Program-made: the position numbers and the translations under genes
In this document: one piece after another, positions 12,007-27,554 of the stretch
Position numbering within the stretch: position 1 is the first letter of the stretch
How the letters are laid out: every line of letters starts with the position of its first letter
The notes under the pieces: model-generated
Database searches by the model: none
What the model saw: the letters and a program-made list of their open reading frames with translations, nothing else
What the model was told of the DNA's origin: nothing
Assembly (NCBI RefSeq): GCF_002443255.2
Contig: NW_019211456.1
Location: 16,415,557 to 16,479,556, forward strand
Length of the DNA: 64,000 bases
Source: Varroa destructor
Taxonomy: Eukaryota > Arthropoda > Arachnida > Mesostigmata > Varroidae
Direction: 5' to 3'

Positions 12007-15000
12007 GGTTTGTCTGCTGCTTCCCTGGCTAGCATTAGCTCAGGTAGAAATGTTTCGAATATATAATGCTTTCCTACTTTTAATATAGCTACAATTTTGC
12101 TCATAATTGTAATGGCTATGAGAAAATTTGGCCTTTCATATCTGTTTTGTGGTCCATGCCCCGTTTTGCACTATCCTAACGTGAATCTTCCTGCGCTGGA
12201 CTGTGTTACCAAAAACTTTTGGGATCTTTGTGTCGATGATTTATCTAAAACTAATATCCATAGTATCTTTGAGATGCTTCTAAAGAAACCGGAGTAAACG
12301 TAGAAAAATAACGCTAGTGCGCTGAGCGTACCCAATTCATCGATGAATGAAGGATAGAATTGTGAAATATTACCAGTAATATTAGTAAGAACACACTTGA
12401 GCCGGACTAATAGACGCTACTCGCTCATGACGAGAAAAAAAAGCCTGCGGGTCAACTTCTTCCAAATCGATGAAACACTTCCCTGATTACGCCGTTAATA
12501 TCTACTAACTAAGCTTATCATGTTTTCCTGCAAATTCTGAAACCATCGAGATATTCAATGGCTTACTTTGAAAAAGCTGAGCTGGCTGCCAGATGTAAAG
12601 GACACTTGAGAAACTACCTTCCGATGCGAGTCCGACAATGTAAATCCATTTTCTGCAGCGAATAGGCCCTGGAGAGTACGTAGATCTGCAGATCTGTTTG
12701 ATGTACGGATATATCGCCACTGGTATTACTAGCGGTGCGAAGTAATCTAGATAAGTTGGGCAGCACATACACAACTAATAATTGAAAAATAAAGATGCTT
12801 ATAGTACTTCTCGTTTTGTGAGTCTCGTACTCATTCATGTGGGACCATACAGCGCAAGCTAGCAGCTTAATGCCTTTTACTCGGTGGCAAAAGCAGTGAA
12901 TGAGCGAACTCAAGTTGTCCTAGCCTCCTCAAAGCAGTACGTACTGTACATATGATGTACGATTCGTGCCTGAAAAAAGGCCATCTTTCTATACAACAAG
13001 CCTAGTTTAACCTAGTTTAGCTAGCTGTCATCTTCTACGCTATGACTGCTGGTCATGTTTGCCTCGATTCATTTGTCTGAATCACCTGTTCTGCTTTGCT
13101 TCTACCTTTTGCTATAGAGCCATTATCATTATAGAAAATTGCAGTGCAATATGTTTTCCGTATAGTAGATGTTCTGTAGCCATCGTTGTCGTTAATACGA
13201 TAATGTTTCTAGAACTCTCCGCGGAAAAAAGGATCACCCACGCGGACACTTTTTTGCTTTTTTACTGTTTTGCTACGCGTTCAGTCCCTTCAGCAAGATG
13301 GCACCACCTAAACCTATCGACGACGTCCAGGAAGGATGAAAAACGAAAGGGAACAAAAGTAGTAATGGCTGCGTCGGTGTATATGGTCAGCATTGTCATT
13401 TGTGTTTCCTTTATGCTGTTCCCTCTTAGGAAGTGGGCTTCTGAATGACTCCAAGGATGTCTGCGTTTGTCCCACACAGGTTCTATAACAAAGCCGACCA
13501 TTGACTAAAAATGGGTTTTATGAGAAACTCTGATTGCTACATATTTGTTACTACTAGTGTAGAATTTCGCTAGTTTCGAATGTTTGTAGCAACAACTAGA
13601 ACAATTGCCTCTTTGCCTTTCCCGTGCTGACTATGATTTCCCATTACAGTTTGTTTTGTCTATGAGTTTCAGGTATTCGGGCCAGGTTTATGACATTAGG
13701 CAACTGATTGTCTTCACAAATCGAATGTATCTATCCTGTGAGTGTGTCCACCCATCTGTATATTTGCTTATGTCTTTTGTCGAACTGATCCCAGCCAATT
13801 GGCAGCCGAAATCCGGTGTTGCCGAATGGAAAGGATCCGCTAAAAAGTTGAGGAAGTACAAACAAAGAGAGGCAAGAAGAACGGTCGCTATTAATCCCAT
13901 GAGATCGACCAATTCGACTAAGAGCAATCAAGCTCGCTCAACTAGTCCATATTCGTTGTATACCAATGTTTATTATATATATAATATTATTTAGTATATT
14001 GTATATACTAACAGTGATGATCGTAAGCGACACACGGTTGAAAGCGATGGCAATGATCAATGTTGCTGGGGCCACCAACCTCGGCTGTGTCGAGCTGGCA
14101 TGAAACATGAGCAATCTATGTGGCTGCCCACTCCAGCCCCACTGGGTGCTGCTGTCTCTGCTAGGCCACTCATCTGAAGACTCGCTACTAGTAAAAACAG
14201 CGCTATGCTAAGACGTCAATCGACCCAAACAGCAGCAGCAGCAGCAAGACACAGAACAACAAAAGGACTAGCGTGCTTCACTCAGTTGGTGGCCGTTCAT
14301 TTTGTCGCACCTTTGTTGTTGCCCACAGCAACGGTTCTCATTATTGGCTCGCTCATTTGACCACTTATAACGGAAGATGTCCCGTTTTTTCCTGACCTGC
14401 CCGTTTCTCCTCTGCCTCACTGCGTTCGTTTCGTGACAGTTGTCGTCAATTGTCGACCATTTCTTGCGACTGCTAGCATAGAGCAGCAGTCATAGTTCGG
14501 CAGCAGTAATATAAAAAAGATAGAACAGAAAGGCTTGATGACACACCAAACGCCGGCAGATGTTGATCTGTCTCAGAAAGGATAGGAACAGACGGGGGAA
14601 CAATAAAAGAACAAAAGAAAATAACTATAGCACTCAGATCCGCACTCAGGGTATGCGTTTGCTAAAAAAAAGTTATGGCACACAGCAGCCATTCCCATGC
14701 TCTGCCCTGTGGCCTGACCAAATTGGCGCGACGAAGTAATCGACCAGATAGTAGCAGACGCATCGTGTATATATATATACACGATGCGTATATATATATA
14801 TATGTTAATACAAAAATGTATTAGATACTGTTTGAAATAGGAGCGGCCACCGGGAAGAATCAAATCATAGGTGGAAAGCAGTAACGGTCATCTTCACTAA
14901 CACAAAATCATGGTAATTTATTGCTGCGTTGATGAAGATTATCATTTAAGGCACGTGTACGGAATAAGAACGGCATTATTGACAGTCCAATACGAACAAC

Positions 15001-18000
15001 TTACTAAACGCTAGATTTTCTAAAGAAACACGGTAGATTAGTTTTTCTTGTAGAACTAGATTAAACATAGGTCATTGAACGCCTTGCTGATCTAACATCG
15101 TTCTCAGTGAGCATAGGGCTGTACTACGCATGTAAAAGTAAACTGAAATGATGTATTACTATAGAAGACGTCGATTTTGAGATATGAAGGAACGCCAGCA
15201 ATTGCAATATTACGGCCTCAATGTGGGATCTTAATCAACGAAACGACAGGGCTGACGCAGATAAACAGCAACGATATAAGCGATTGGAAAAAAACCGAAG
15301 GATAAAGTAGACCGAATCAACTGACTTTGCGGCATAGAGATATTTAGCAAACATCGAATAGAACAAGCAGATCATCTGGTGTACGTAGGAAGTAGACAGG
15401 GTGCAGAGTGTCTGTTGGTATAGGCACAACAAGTGCGGTAGCTCACCTTTTGCTAAATATCCTTCAAGGTAGTGGTTTCTACATGTTGGCGCATAGAGCA
15501 ATGCCTACAGTGGAATCTAAAATGACACAGCCGTAAGGAAGTCTTTATTTCATATGTATGTAAATATAGATATGGACACTTCTAGTTTACCTTATTAGCG
15601 TCTCGTGATTCTTGTGAGTACCACAATATAAAAAATTGGGACTGGGCTTAAGCTGCCTCTGAATATACGAATGTTGATTAAAAAATTCGTATCTCGGGAA
15701 AGGCTTTGCTCTCAGTCTGTGCAAAACTTCTATTAGGGTTATGTAAATGCAGCCTTCTCTGATCGCCGATTTGTCAAATGCCCATTTACAGATATACCCG
15801 ATCTAAAGCATAGAACTGTTTTAATACTACATTTTCTTGAGTACAGAAATGTTTTAGAAAAGCAGTGATCGTACTCTTAGAGGCATCTCTTATAAATACC
15901 CGCATAGCATAGGACTAAGGATGGCCAAAAAAAGCGCTAAAATATCACTTATGGTAGATAACAATCTGAATAAAAGATGACCCTTCCAGCGTTCACCATC
16001 AATCTATAAAAAAAAAAAATAGAAAAACAAAAAAAAACACAAAATAAAAAAAACCTATCTAAAATCTAGAAAAAAAAGAGATGAGATCGCTGTAATCGTA
16101 GGCGACACAGCAGAGCAATCTCGACAATGAAAGGTCCTAAATGCAGCAGACGGCTTTTACAAAAGAAAAAGGCTCACCGCGTCTACCAAACATCATCATG
16201 CATAGAAGCCAGCCGAGAAATCGTTGCTTCTATCCTGAATGTTTTAAATAGTAGATGTTCATTGAATATATATTACGATTATGGCATTGGACACAACTGA
16301 TCGGGTATTTTACCCCTTAAGCGCAAGGTTTTCTTGACCCGAAAGTACAAGATTGACGAATTTGTCTTCAACCCTTAAAAAAAAAACTGATAAATAAAAA
16401 CAAAACCCAATATCATAACCGGTAATCGAGGTAGCGTAGTTTCATTACTAGTATTGCATAATTCTGTATTGTTTTATATTGACCCTTTAACTAATGATGC
16501 ATTTCGTTCACTTTTATACTATTACCTCTACTATATTTCGGCTGGCTATTAAACTTAGTTTCGCCGAAAATTTCAATAGTAGAGAACATTTCCTGTTTCG
16601 CCGATATTTCATCATATTTCTTCTTTAACGAAGCGTCTGGCCTCCGCTGATTGAAATTTGCAAAATTAAAAAGTTATCATTCTATAAATGGTCAATTTGG
16701 AGTGCACAGTAGCACAGATTACCCAGTGTACAAACAACTTTAAAGGTAGCTCATTCTAGCGAAATCCTTATCTCGTTAATCCGTACACGGCTTTTACGTC
16801 AGTCAGGTGTATCTAAGCTGACGCATCTAAGTGAAGATTCAATTTCTCACGGACTAGACTACCGATTTTGCAACTTTTCGTAACTTTTTCAAAATTTATC
16901 TGCTTAGTACTCATCCCGGTGATCTGTTTAATAGAGCTAGTGTTGCAATTGAAGTGGGTTTGGTAAAAGCGATTCCACTGCCCCCAAAAGCCAGTTCGGT
17001 GCGCACGAACAGCGTTAAGGGACCAGTTGACGATATTTAAGTATAGCACATAGATTATATTGCCACAAAAATTATCATGAAAAAGCATCGAAATATTTCC
17101 TCCTAACTTAGAAATCGGTTGGGAAAAAGTAACTATCTTACTTAGTTTGGTTTCAGTGCCCGCTTTCATCCATTAGAGTCTTGGACGTCAAAATCGTTGC
17201 GTCAGCAACACTTGTGAGACTATTCATGTACGACAGAATTTATCGTGTATCAAATGGTAGACGACGCGAAAATATTTCATGCTCAATCCAAATCCAAAGC
17301 TGGTACTGCTCCTCTCTCATTCAGTGCCTTATATAGGCCATCACGTCATTTTGTCGGAAGGGGTAGCTAATGTTTAGTCGTCATTTCTCTTTTTCTGAAA
17401 ATAACGACAGAATATGCGTGCAGAATTCTATTAATATTGACCTCATGAATTATTTGAAAAGGCCAAATTTTAATTGTCACGCAACGTAAATTGTACGTTG
17501 GCGTCGTTCGCTTTTACAAAAATGCATTATATACCATTTACTGTATAGCAGTATTCGTAACTTACGCCACGGTGAACATTTGATAAAATCGATGTTGCGA
17601 TAGAGAAAGCTGAGAAGGAGAATACTAGGGACCAGTGTTGATTTTTGTATGTTACAACAACAGTTTCGGTTGTCATATCGGTGGCAAATTCTAGTTAGTC
17701 AAAAGGCCCGGATTCTCCTACTTTATCGCCTATTCATGTTCCGTAACAGCAGGCCTTTCTAGCTGCGTACATCTGCACGTGATGTCCGTTGTTACATAAG
17801 TGGGTACCACTGTATTTGCTATTATCGTCGTTAGCGTTTGTTGTTCATACTGCACGTGGCCGTAGCGGCAGGAGCAGCGGAGCCGAAGGATAAACTAGCG
17901 TGTGCGTATGCTTGTGCTCGCCGTTGTAAACGACTGAACAATAGCACCACCCTGCTAAGAACAGTCTATTCTAAAACTTGGACTTATTCTCGTATGCACA

Positions 18001-21000
18001 GGTAGATACAGAGCTTCAGCGATGGTGAAGTGTATAGTGCCAATGATAACAGCAACGGCTACGATTACCAACACGCTTTGCGTAGTTCTCGGCGCTTCCA
18101 TCGCAGGTTCCACCGCTGGTTCTCTCGGTGATAAGCACGATTTAGAAAAGTGCACATTTACCTGTTGACTGCTGACCTCGCCAGTATATTATAACCGCTG
18201 TTAACGTATAATGACAGGGACAACAGCTTCATTTCAGCCTAACACGCAGTCCTTAAGGAAAACTGCACACGTAGGTAAATAGCTGAAGAATTTTTAACTT
18301 CTGACTTTCGAGGCAGAAATTGATTAGCATTCTTCAATGGAAACACTAAGACTGTTTCTGCAAAATAGGTAGCGCAACTGCTTGACCATAACTGTCCAGT
18401 GTTGGGCCAATGTCAAGCCGGATTAGGTTGTTGTTCAACATACGCAATCAATTATTGTTGTATTATTTTTTATTTTTTTTTTTATTTATTTATTATTATT
18501 AATTGTATATAATATCAATTATTATCAATTATTATAATCAGCATGAACTGCAACGTTGCGTTTCGTACTTTGGTGCTGGTTATAAGGCGCAAATGAACAT
18601 CTCATGCTGATTCACCGGCTACCTATGAGCCTAAAAACGCGAACGGCTTGCCAATCCGCGTGGAGGTGACTATGGAACGTGCACACGAACCGGAGTTAAT
18701 TAATACTGATACCAATCAAGGAAGCTCGGTCTTCACCGTTTTCTTCCTGACAGAGCGCCGACATTTCGTAATTGTTATTATTCGTATTATTTTTTTTTTT
18801 CGAGTACACCAATTGGATATAGGGTATAACATTTGCCTGTCGGTAATGGCCGCATTATCATCTGGTAGGCTCTCGGAGGTCGTCGATGAGGTTGTCTTTC
18901 CCATCTATTTAAAAATTTTCCGTCTTTTATCTCATCTTTCTGTTATTGCCGGATCATATAGGAGATTGTCTTTCAGTATCAAAAAGCTCCGAACTCTTCT
19001 CTTGCCCATTGGTTCCATACCTGTTTCCGACATCGTGTACTGGCTAATGACTTATGATCGCTATAGCAAGCTTTTAATGGCAAAGACAATATTTGCTTTC
19101 ACTCTACAGTTCTAACACTCGAAGTCATGGTGCCCATTTCGACCTGTGAAAACTGACATTTATCGTCATCAACGCCATCGTTGATAGCGTCTTGTTAGAA
19201 TCGTTGTTTGAGCTACTGCTCCGCGGTGGAAGAAGGTTTTCAGCATTAACAAGCATAACCTGAGAAAGAAGCCGGGTGATTATCAACTCTTGACTGAAAC
19301 CGTCCGCTGCCGCTATCATCATCGTGAAGGTCCAGTGGTTCATTGTCTCTTGCTCGTTCTTTAATGCGCCTGCTGCGGCTGCAATAGCATCGGCCACATC
19401 GATAGTGGTTTCAGTGTGCTGGTCGCTTTGGTTTCGCCTGCCAGTAGGTATAGAATAGGCCTTCTCTTTCTTCCCATACTAGCGCTACTTAGCACAAGCT
19501 ACCATTACCGCCGCTTTCGTTACCCCCAACAAAACCCCTATTCGGCAATGGGATCAACAGAACAGCGGCGAAAATTATCTCTTGTGAAAGTCTCAATTGT
19601 GAAAGTTTCGGTACCAGCATTAGCAACAAAAGGAACAACTATAGAGGCGGCCGTAAGCATCGTCCGTCGCCAGGGAAGATATCGCAGGCTTGTTGTCCTA
19701 CCCTGGTCTTCCTTTTGTTCGCCTTCTCCCTCTTCGATGCTCTGTGTTACGATTATGTTCTACTGTGCTTTATGGTCTTATACTTGCCTCCTCCTACGTT
19801 CGGACGTACCCTTTTCTGTAGTTATTACCGACTTTGGCTCCTACACCTATTTTATTTTTTGTGCTTCGTCCCCGTTTTCTGCCTGCCCTCGCCTTCTCGT
19901 TCTTGCTGCTTTTTCTAGCCGTTATCTCACCCTGGGGGGTCCTCGTTCTCTGTTCTTCAGAGCTTAAATCAGACGTAGGTCGTATCTGACGTCTTCCATT
20001 AGCACAACATACAAATACGTTGTCTTAAATTGACTCCCAGCTATTCTCGTATGCACGCAGTTAGTCGGAACGATTTTTACGTATCGCTCGAAGACCATCG
20101 ATACATGTGATATTGCATTGAATAAGTAATTGCGTCGGTTTATACGTCCTATGCTGGACGGGACTACACCGGTAACTACTGCTGTCAATGGATTGTGTTG
20201 GTTTTTGTTCTGCCCTACTTCTTTTCACTCATTTCGCGTAGTTTAAAGCAACTATTATCTATTATTACTTAGTCTCCTAAATATGCTTTCCAACGGGAAA
20301 GCGTTACTTTTGAATGAATGAAAGTAACATCAACAATCACACGCTTGTTTGACGTAAAAAAACAACCATTGATTAACTGGGTTGATACAACCTCTTTTTA
20401 AATAATGCAGTCAGCATTAAAAACTGTGTCATAGTTAGAATTAGTATTATTACTACTCTAAAAATATCGTAATAATACCTATCAATCCTTAGGTATTAAA
20501 CGTGGCACTCGAGGCAAATCAAAACAGATTATAGATTAGTAGTGTTAGATTAACAATTAGTTGTGACAAACTGGTGATGGGGTAATTATGCCTTCGACAC
20601 TTCTGTTGATTTAAGCCGCGAGCGGTGCCACTAAATCATCCTTTACTTTGTCACTTATGCATATCCTTAGAAAATTAGGAAACAGAAGGAACATGCAGTC
20701 CGACCAATTTTTGCAAACCCGAACCGTATACGGCAAAAAAACTTCAACGACGTCGTATGAGTCTGACATCTTCGTTTAGTAAATTGTCTATACTGTGTGA
20801 CTCGATACCTGTAGTCGTAAATCTTCTATATATAGACTTGAGTAGGGTTAGAATGGTCTCTTGAATATTGATATTATGAGTTGAGTCCAATGAATATACC
20901 TTATTTTTCCGATAAAAAAACAAAACCGAAAAGCATACAGCACCTCGTTGCGATGGAGCTACTTTTCAGATCGGAACTTTCGTCAATCGTACACATCAGA

Positions 21001-23307
21001 ACCTCCAATTTGACATAACTTAACAAGCCCGCAAACAGGGATGTATTCTCTCATGTGTCTATTTAATAAACGCCGTTTGTTTACAGACTAGTTACATATA
21101 CGTATATATAGAAGTGATTGCACTACGCCAATCTGCGATGTCCAGGCAGACGTATCTGCTGCTAATCTCCACATTCGGAAACATTTTGCAAAGAGGCATT
21201 TTCGTCCACCCGCTGCACAACAATATAACAGTCGTCGCCCTTGAGTTGAGAAAATTTACGTTTCGTAAAGTTTTTCATGTCCTTTTTACTACATACCAAC
21301 TTGAGCTGGTGCAGTAGTTTCGTTACTCCTATGAAGAAATGCTTCTGATTACCACTGGCATATCTCAATAGAGAATAAGGAACTACGTTTGGGTAGCCGC
21401 GACAAGCACAACTGGAAGCCCTTAAGCTGCCATTCAACACAAACTGCACGGCCGAGAATAGATGCAATCGGCTCAAATACTGAAAACGTTCACAGTGTTC
21501 GCGCTGACAGACGTTGTTCGCGGAAAAACAAGATTTCCGAGGCTTTGCTCTTAGGCCACACAGTTAGCTAAAGTAACCTAATTCTCTCATCAAGAACAAT
21601 TGGTTGTTATTTATGTCCTTTGTTTTGGCTCCGGTTGTTGTTTTCGTAGCATTGTGGCCAGCGGGCTTTACAAGGTCTCTACTACTAACATTTAATTGCA
21701 AATGATGCCGATTTCGACAAGTAGTGGCCGTCCTTTGACCATCTCCTATGTCACCGTGGAGTAGACCTGGTAAAATAGGCGAGCAATGTCTATAGGGCGT
21801 TTTCGCCTCGTTTCGCGCGTGCTTTGATCCATCTCAACAACTCAATTCGTTGATGCCCTTTCACAGACAGCAGCCCGGCAGTGACGACACAGTTGTTGCT
21901 AGCAGTGCTTGAGTGTCTGCGTCTGTCTCTATTCAGGATGACTACGAGTTCGGGATGAGAAGCACTTTTGAACAATCGTCTATCTATATCAACTGGATAA
22001 AACCGACAACGTCGTCTGTATACGTTCACAAGCGTATCCAAAAAATTTCGTCAGACTGTTGGCTGAAAGAGTTCGGTGCATTCGTGTCTCTCGTAACCGC
22101 CGTTCCGCACTGACGTTCGAGGCTGGTTAGCCGCTAGATAAATACTTCCTGCAGTAACTTTCAACAATAGACAACGATATGGTCGCCAAGGGTTGGCGTG
22201 TACCGTCACAGCTGCAATTAGAGCCTTTTTGCTATGGACTAGGCCTAACCATACATCAGCATATTGGGTTTAGGGTGATTCTCAGCCTAAGCGTTAAATG
22301 ACAGAATGTTAGGTAAGAGGAAAGCATGACCGAACTTATCTCAACGCCGCACCTCTCGCTGGTAAACGCTAGTCACTCTTTTCGGGCAGCAAACATTTAT
22401 CGCTGCTGCGAACATGTGCGGCTGGAGCTAGAAATGAAGCAAGTATTTAATACGACTGTATTCGAGAGTGAAGGATGATTCGTCTTATAAAATCCATTTT
22501 GCCGATAAGTGCATCATCGACATAACTTAAAGTACAAAGTGTGGTTGGCTGGTTGGCCTTTTTTGTCGTATGACTTCCGACAAACGCTTTTCGATTGATT
22601 GTTGACCTAAAACGGTGACTAGCCGAAATCCTGGATAAATAGAGAAGAATTGGCTAGCCATTTTATACGGAAGTTCTAGTATTGCATCTTGCATTTGAGT
22701 ATTTTTTTTATCTTTGCATTATTTACGCAAATATTGGCGATAATAACCAGGGCCAACTATTTTCTCCGATCGTATTATGCTTCATCGTATCATGCAGTAG
22801 TCTCGTCCTGTCACTCTGAGCAACTTTCTTCGAGTATCATACAGTTTCTAGCGCAGTCTCTAGGGACGCATGCTACCTAAAAGGAACACTATATTACAGC
22901 TGTTTTCCGCATTACTTCAGCCCGATTTTTCACACAATCAATACAGTGGCATACTCGGTCACGCTGATTAACAATCATTAGCGACTGTTCCGTGAGGCAT
23001 GTCGAAGTTGGAACTTCGATTTGTTCATGGTGAGCTACCGTCCGACATAAAAGCGTAACGCGCTGCTAAAATCAAAAAATGTCGTTGACATATAACCAAT
23101 AGAATATCAATTTGAGGCCCCGCTGAAGGCTAGCTTGGCTGGCGAAAATATGGGAAATTTGCGAGCCTAGCAGAATATTTATCATAGGGAATGACACGCA
23201 TATGGACAACTACTCAATAGCTCGAAGGGTATTTGCGCTACCTGTCTTCTTAAGTGGACTGGGATTTTTATTCTTGCGTCAAGGAGTAGGGGGTTGTAGA
23301 TTAATCT
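12007..23307. repeat. 11.3-kb direct duplication, copy 2
   Basis: This is the second copy of 253-11,553, in the same orientation, of the same length and, where checked, without differences. It continues to the right into unique sequence (tgaacgcaatt...) and to the left into the spacer. Both its ends are resolved in the sequence, so this copy is the better guide to the unit's true flanks. No gene is recognised in it. Confidence 0.95.
14758..14789. repeat. Perfect 32-bp palindrome, second copy
   Basis: This is the exact counterpart of the palindrome at 3,004-3,035, shifted by 11,754 bases. The TA core has the same length in both copies. Confidence 0.9.
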
Positions 23308-26300
23308 TGAACGCAATTACGGATCCATTTGGACTACGACTTCGCTCCACATCGTGTCGAATAAAGAGAAAAAGATCTCTGTACATGGTCACTGTCTATT
23401 GAGGCGTGCATGTCTAAACTTGAATTTGTTAAAAGCTTTGCATATACAATGTTATTCTTCATGTGTATATATCATTCTCCCATAGAATGCTATTTGCCAG
23501 GCTGAATTCGTTTGTGTCAAAATGTTTCGAGCGAACATAGTGCCTACTATTTGCACCTCTCACTTAACCAATGGAATATATGCTTGCATCTATGAAGCCT
23601 GATAGACAATGCACAAAAGAAAAACGTTTGACTAATTGATTAACTGTATGTCTATGTGGAGAGGTAGATTGAGCAAGAAAAAAAGATGTTCTAAACAAAT
23701 CTATAGTCTCGATCACATAGTTTCAAATATAGACCTCTGTGGGTAGTTGCATCGCTTGTATGTTTACCTTTTTCATTCGTTCGTCTGAGGGTTGCTACAT
23801 TTCACTATCGATCGAAGCTTAGGAAAAATCTGTACCTCACCTAAAATGAAATTAGACCATGTTAGACCAAGATCGGGTCGTGCCTCCTACACTACACGCT
23901 TACGTTTTTCGGCTTTATCTAATTTGGACGGGCCTATAATACGAAGGAAATTATTTTAATCGCAGATTCCAGTGCCGCTAAACTACACATCACCAATTGT
24001 TTGAAGTCGATGACTCTTTTGTCATTGTATAGCATACGCAGTCTACTGGGCGCAGGATTAGTGTAAACGAAGTTGCAACGGCACCGCTATCATCAACGGC
24101 ACAAAATTAAAATAACGCAATATGAACCTTCGTGAATAATTAAAGGACATATTGTTTTCACTGGCACGTGTCAATGTGTGCATGCACAGGATTTGAGAAT
24201 ATCATGCAAAAAATAAACATAGCCTCTTTTATTTGTAGCAATTTCTCCCATTCTATGTTCAGCACGTATAATGTTATCATTAATCCATTCGAAAACGCTT
24301 TATTTTCCCGGTGTTATCTAGTACGTGTGTAACATATGCGGCATAAGTTGTACTAATACGAGAGCTTTTTTTGGCCTGTGCCCCAGTTTACAGTTCCGAA
24401 ACGCGCATGTTACACGCGCCGCCCGACTGCCCTATTGACAGCGATCCGTCGACGATGACGCTCTTCACCGAAAAATCAAAGGCCAAAGAAACTATATTAT
24501 TGTATCATCCGTTCATTAAATTATAGCAGCAGACGAAATGAGTAGAACGGCAGACGAAAAATGAACAAAAATAATTTGCTCGGATAAAACGAATCTCGGT
24601 GAGAATTTCTCAATCGAATGCGTGTACTGTTTTTTGATGCTCTGATAACAGCGGCAGACATCATTGTCTAGTTATTGTCATTATATATAAAATAATTAGA
24701 GGCGTATGGGAAATTAAGGTCGAATAGAGTAATCTGTAAATAGGGGATGACTGAGTTCGAATTGGGGGTATGAACGAACACCAGCAGAGGCAGAATATTA
24801 ATCACATTTGAAAAGAAAAAAATAGGTACACGCACACACAACTTGCGATTAAATTCAATTTAGGTTCACAATGATAAGGTGCCAATTAAATATCGGATAT
24901 TGATGAAGCAGAGGGCCTATTAGACATAGACGATCTTTTGATATACGATGATAAGGGCACGCTATGGTACCTAGTCATATTTTCGATCCCTATTGGCATA
25001 ACGAGCCAGCAATGATAATGCCCGTGCCGTTTAAACAAGTAAGAGTAATACTTGGACACATACGGTGTCTGGCAGTATTGTCTCTCTTGTAACGAAAGTG
25101 GCTTCGACGTTTATTGGGTGTCCGGTGTGGTGTACAATCTCGAACGAAGAACTTATCTGTTGTGGACATCTGTCAGTTCTTGAGTAAAGACAACAAAAAA
25201 CATATTATGAGAACCTACTGATAAGTAGCTTTAAACTAGCTTAAGTGGTCCCCATTGCAATAAAGTATACTGTTTTTATCTCATAATATCGAATCATTAT
25301 TCTAATTATCCTCGTGCATTGAAACTATCGAACCAATATGTTTGTGAATATGAAAAAAACAAGCTCGAGAAAACAGTGATTCTCAAGTGATACCAAAGAA
25401 ATCGAAGTATGTTTTTTTTTTACAAACGAAATACATACATAACGGATAATAATTGATCTAATGTAATAACCAAGTACACCTATAGAATTAATTTAACTAG
25501 ATCAGTTGGATCTACTTCCGAGCCTCTAATGAGGCTTTCGTCCTTACAGAGGGTCTCGAAACGAAGATATGGGTGGGTTTTTCGGGCGACATCACAACCC
25601 AGTGATGAAAGCCTTTTCCGGCAGTTGTTCGTTACCGAACTGTCATCTCATTTGCACCTTACGGAAACCAAGCGTATGCCTTACCACAGTTGTATTAGGT
25701 ATCGGTAGGTGAAATAGAGTATTTATCATGGTCGGTACATTGCACTTGAGCCTACGATACACAATCAACGTAAAAACGTGACCGCTCAACTGAGACTGTA
25801 TATCAAAGGATAATTGTCACGTCAGATTATACGTCTCACTATTACAAGAGTAACGCATAATTGATCTCGTTTATCAATTCTAGCCATAAAATGACTGACA
25901 ATATAGCAAAACACTACATGCTCGTCTCAGAAGCGCTGACTGTGTCTGGCCGACATCGCCGCGCATGCAGATTTAATTCGAGGAAAAATTATAGGACACT
26001 TCATTTATATGTTGTCTCAGTAATGAACTCCGATATAGAAAAAAAAAAAAAAAAAGGAAAAAAAATGTCGAAGGCTCTGGTTTTTACTACTAGAATCAAG
26101 ACATCGCTTGCTTCGATAAGTACCTAAATGAATGTACGCTAACACAATATTCTCGTACTTTGAAGTGTTCCAAATGTCGACGAAAACGGATCTGAAAGAA
26201 TGCATAATTGTCGACCGCGATGCGAAACCATGTAAAGGAAATGAATTATACTTGGAGTGTCGACATAAAAGACTAACGAGTACGTTTGTTGCGGCAAGGC

Positions 26301-27554
26301 TTAATTTTTCTGCTTCTTCCGTACTTTGTAAGCGCGACATGGCCATGTTCACTGGGCACAAGCCGCTATGAGATGATTTCTTACCCACGATGCTAAAAGA
26401 AAAAAGCTAGCTCATTTCTTTCGCTGTCAACAAAATATTACTAAGCAAAAAGCTTTCAACTACGCTACACATGTCAAAATAATGTAGCGTTATTCAGGTG
26501 CACCTATCACATGACCTACACATGGTGTAACAGTCAAGCACCGGTAAAACGCCCCCGTTAATTCTATTGAAAACGTCAGCCTTCCTGTACGAAAAATGTA
26601 CGTAACTGACGCGTCCTAACCATTCGAGACCAAGCCTCATCCAAACAGCACCGTTTTTTCTTCTGCGGAACGAGTGTCTATTGACATTTATTTCGAACGA
26701 CAGTTGTCTGAATCGGATGCCAAGCTATGGGGCGCAGCATTACCATTAAAAATTCAGAACCTCCTCGAATACGAAGCGCGAAAGCAGTCAACAGGCACAT
26801 AATGTTATTTGTTCTGATAACATCGGCGTTGACGTTAATCCCCGTCGCACACACAGATGCACTGGTGATTATCTTTGAAAGTCCTATTATTCATCCGGTT
26901 TTTGTTGATGAAGGGATGATGTGAGTTCAGTAAGAACGGAGCATGTCGCGATCGTTTACCAGGCCTGGATTTCATAGTCGAATCGCCTACACGGCCCTAT
27001 AGGACCAAGGACAAAAGGCACAGTACCGTTATAGAACGCGAAAGATGAACTTGCTCATATCTCATGACAGTGTGAAAATAGCAACTATACAGAGATCGGG
27101 TTGAACGATTGTCAACCTTAGACAAAAGCTCACCATGCGCTTATAGAGCTTATTTGTACTTGGCATAGGCTGAGCAATTTGTATGATTAATGTATGCGTG
27201 TACACAAACAACTGAAAGATATTTTGTTTACTTTTCCGGAAGGATATGAGAAATCGGTCTTCGTTTTGGAATTTGCCGATTCTGGAAGAGATAACGAGTT
27301 GCGTCTTTTCGCACTGAATAAACTAACTGGTGCCGGAATTTCTGGAAAACGCTCATATCTTTCCCAGTCGTTAAATAGCAAACGTAACATAGATAGCAAC
27401 CATATCAAGCAGCCCGTCGCAGCTGTGCTCCTTAGCTAACACAACAGTCCCAACCCGGGGACTATGGCAAGCAACTTAGTTGAAGACAAATTAACTCCGT
27501 GGACGGCTAACAAAATCCCATTAAAGTATTGATTATATATTTTTATATGTGTTA
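23308..27554. other. Gene-poor stretch
   Basis: No protein family is recognised in these 4.2 kb. Open frames are short. One plus-strand frame at 26,727-26,924 holds an inner methionine followed by a hydrophobic run that looks like a signal peptide, but it has no supporting splice sites or homology and I do not call it. A 15-A run lies at 26,040-26,054. Confidence 0.45.
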
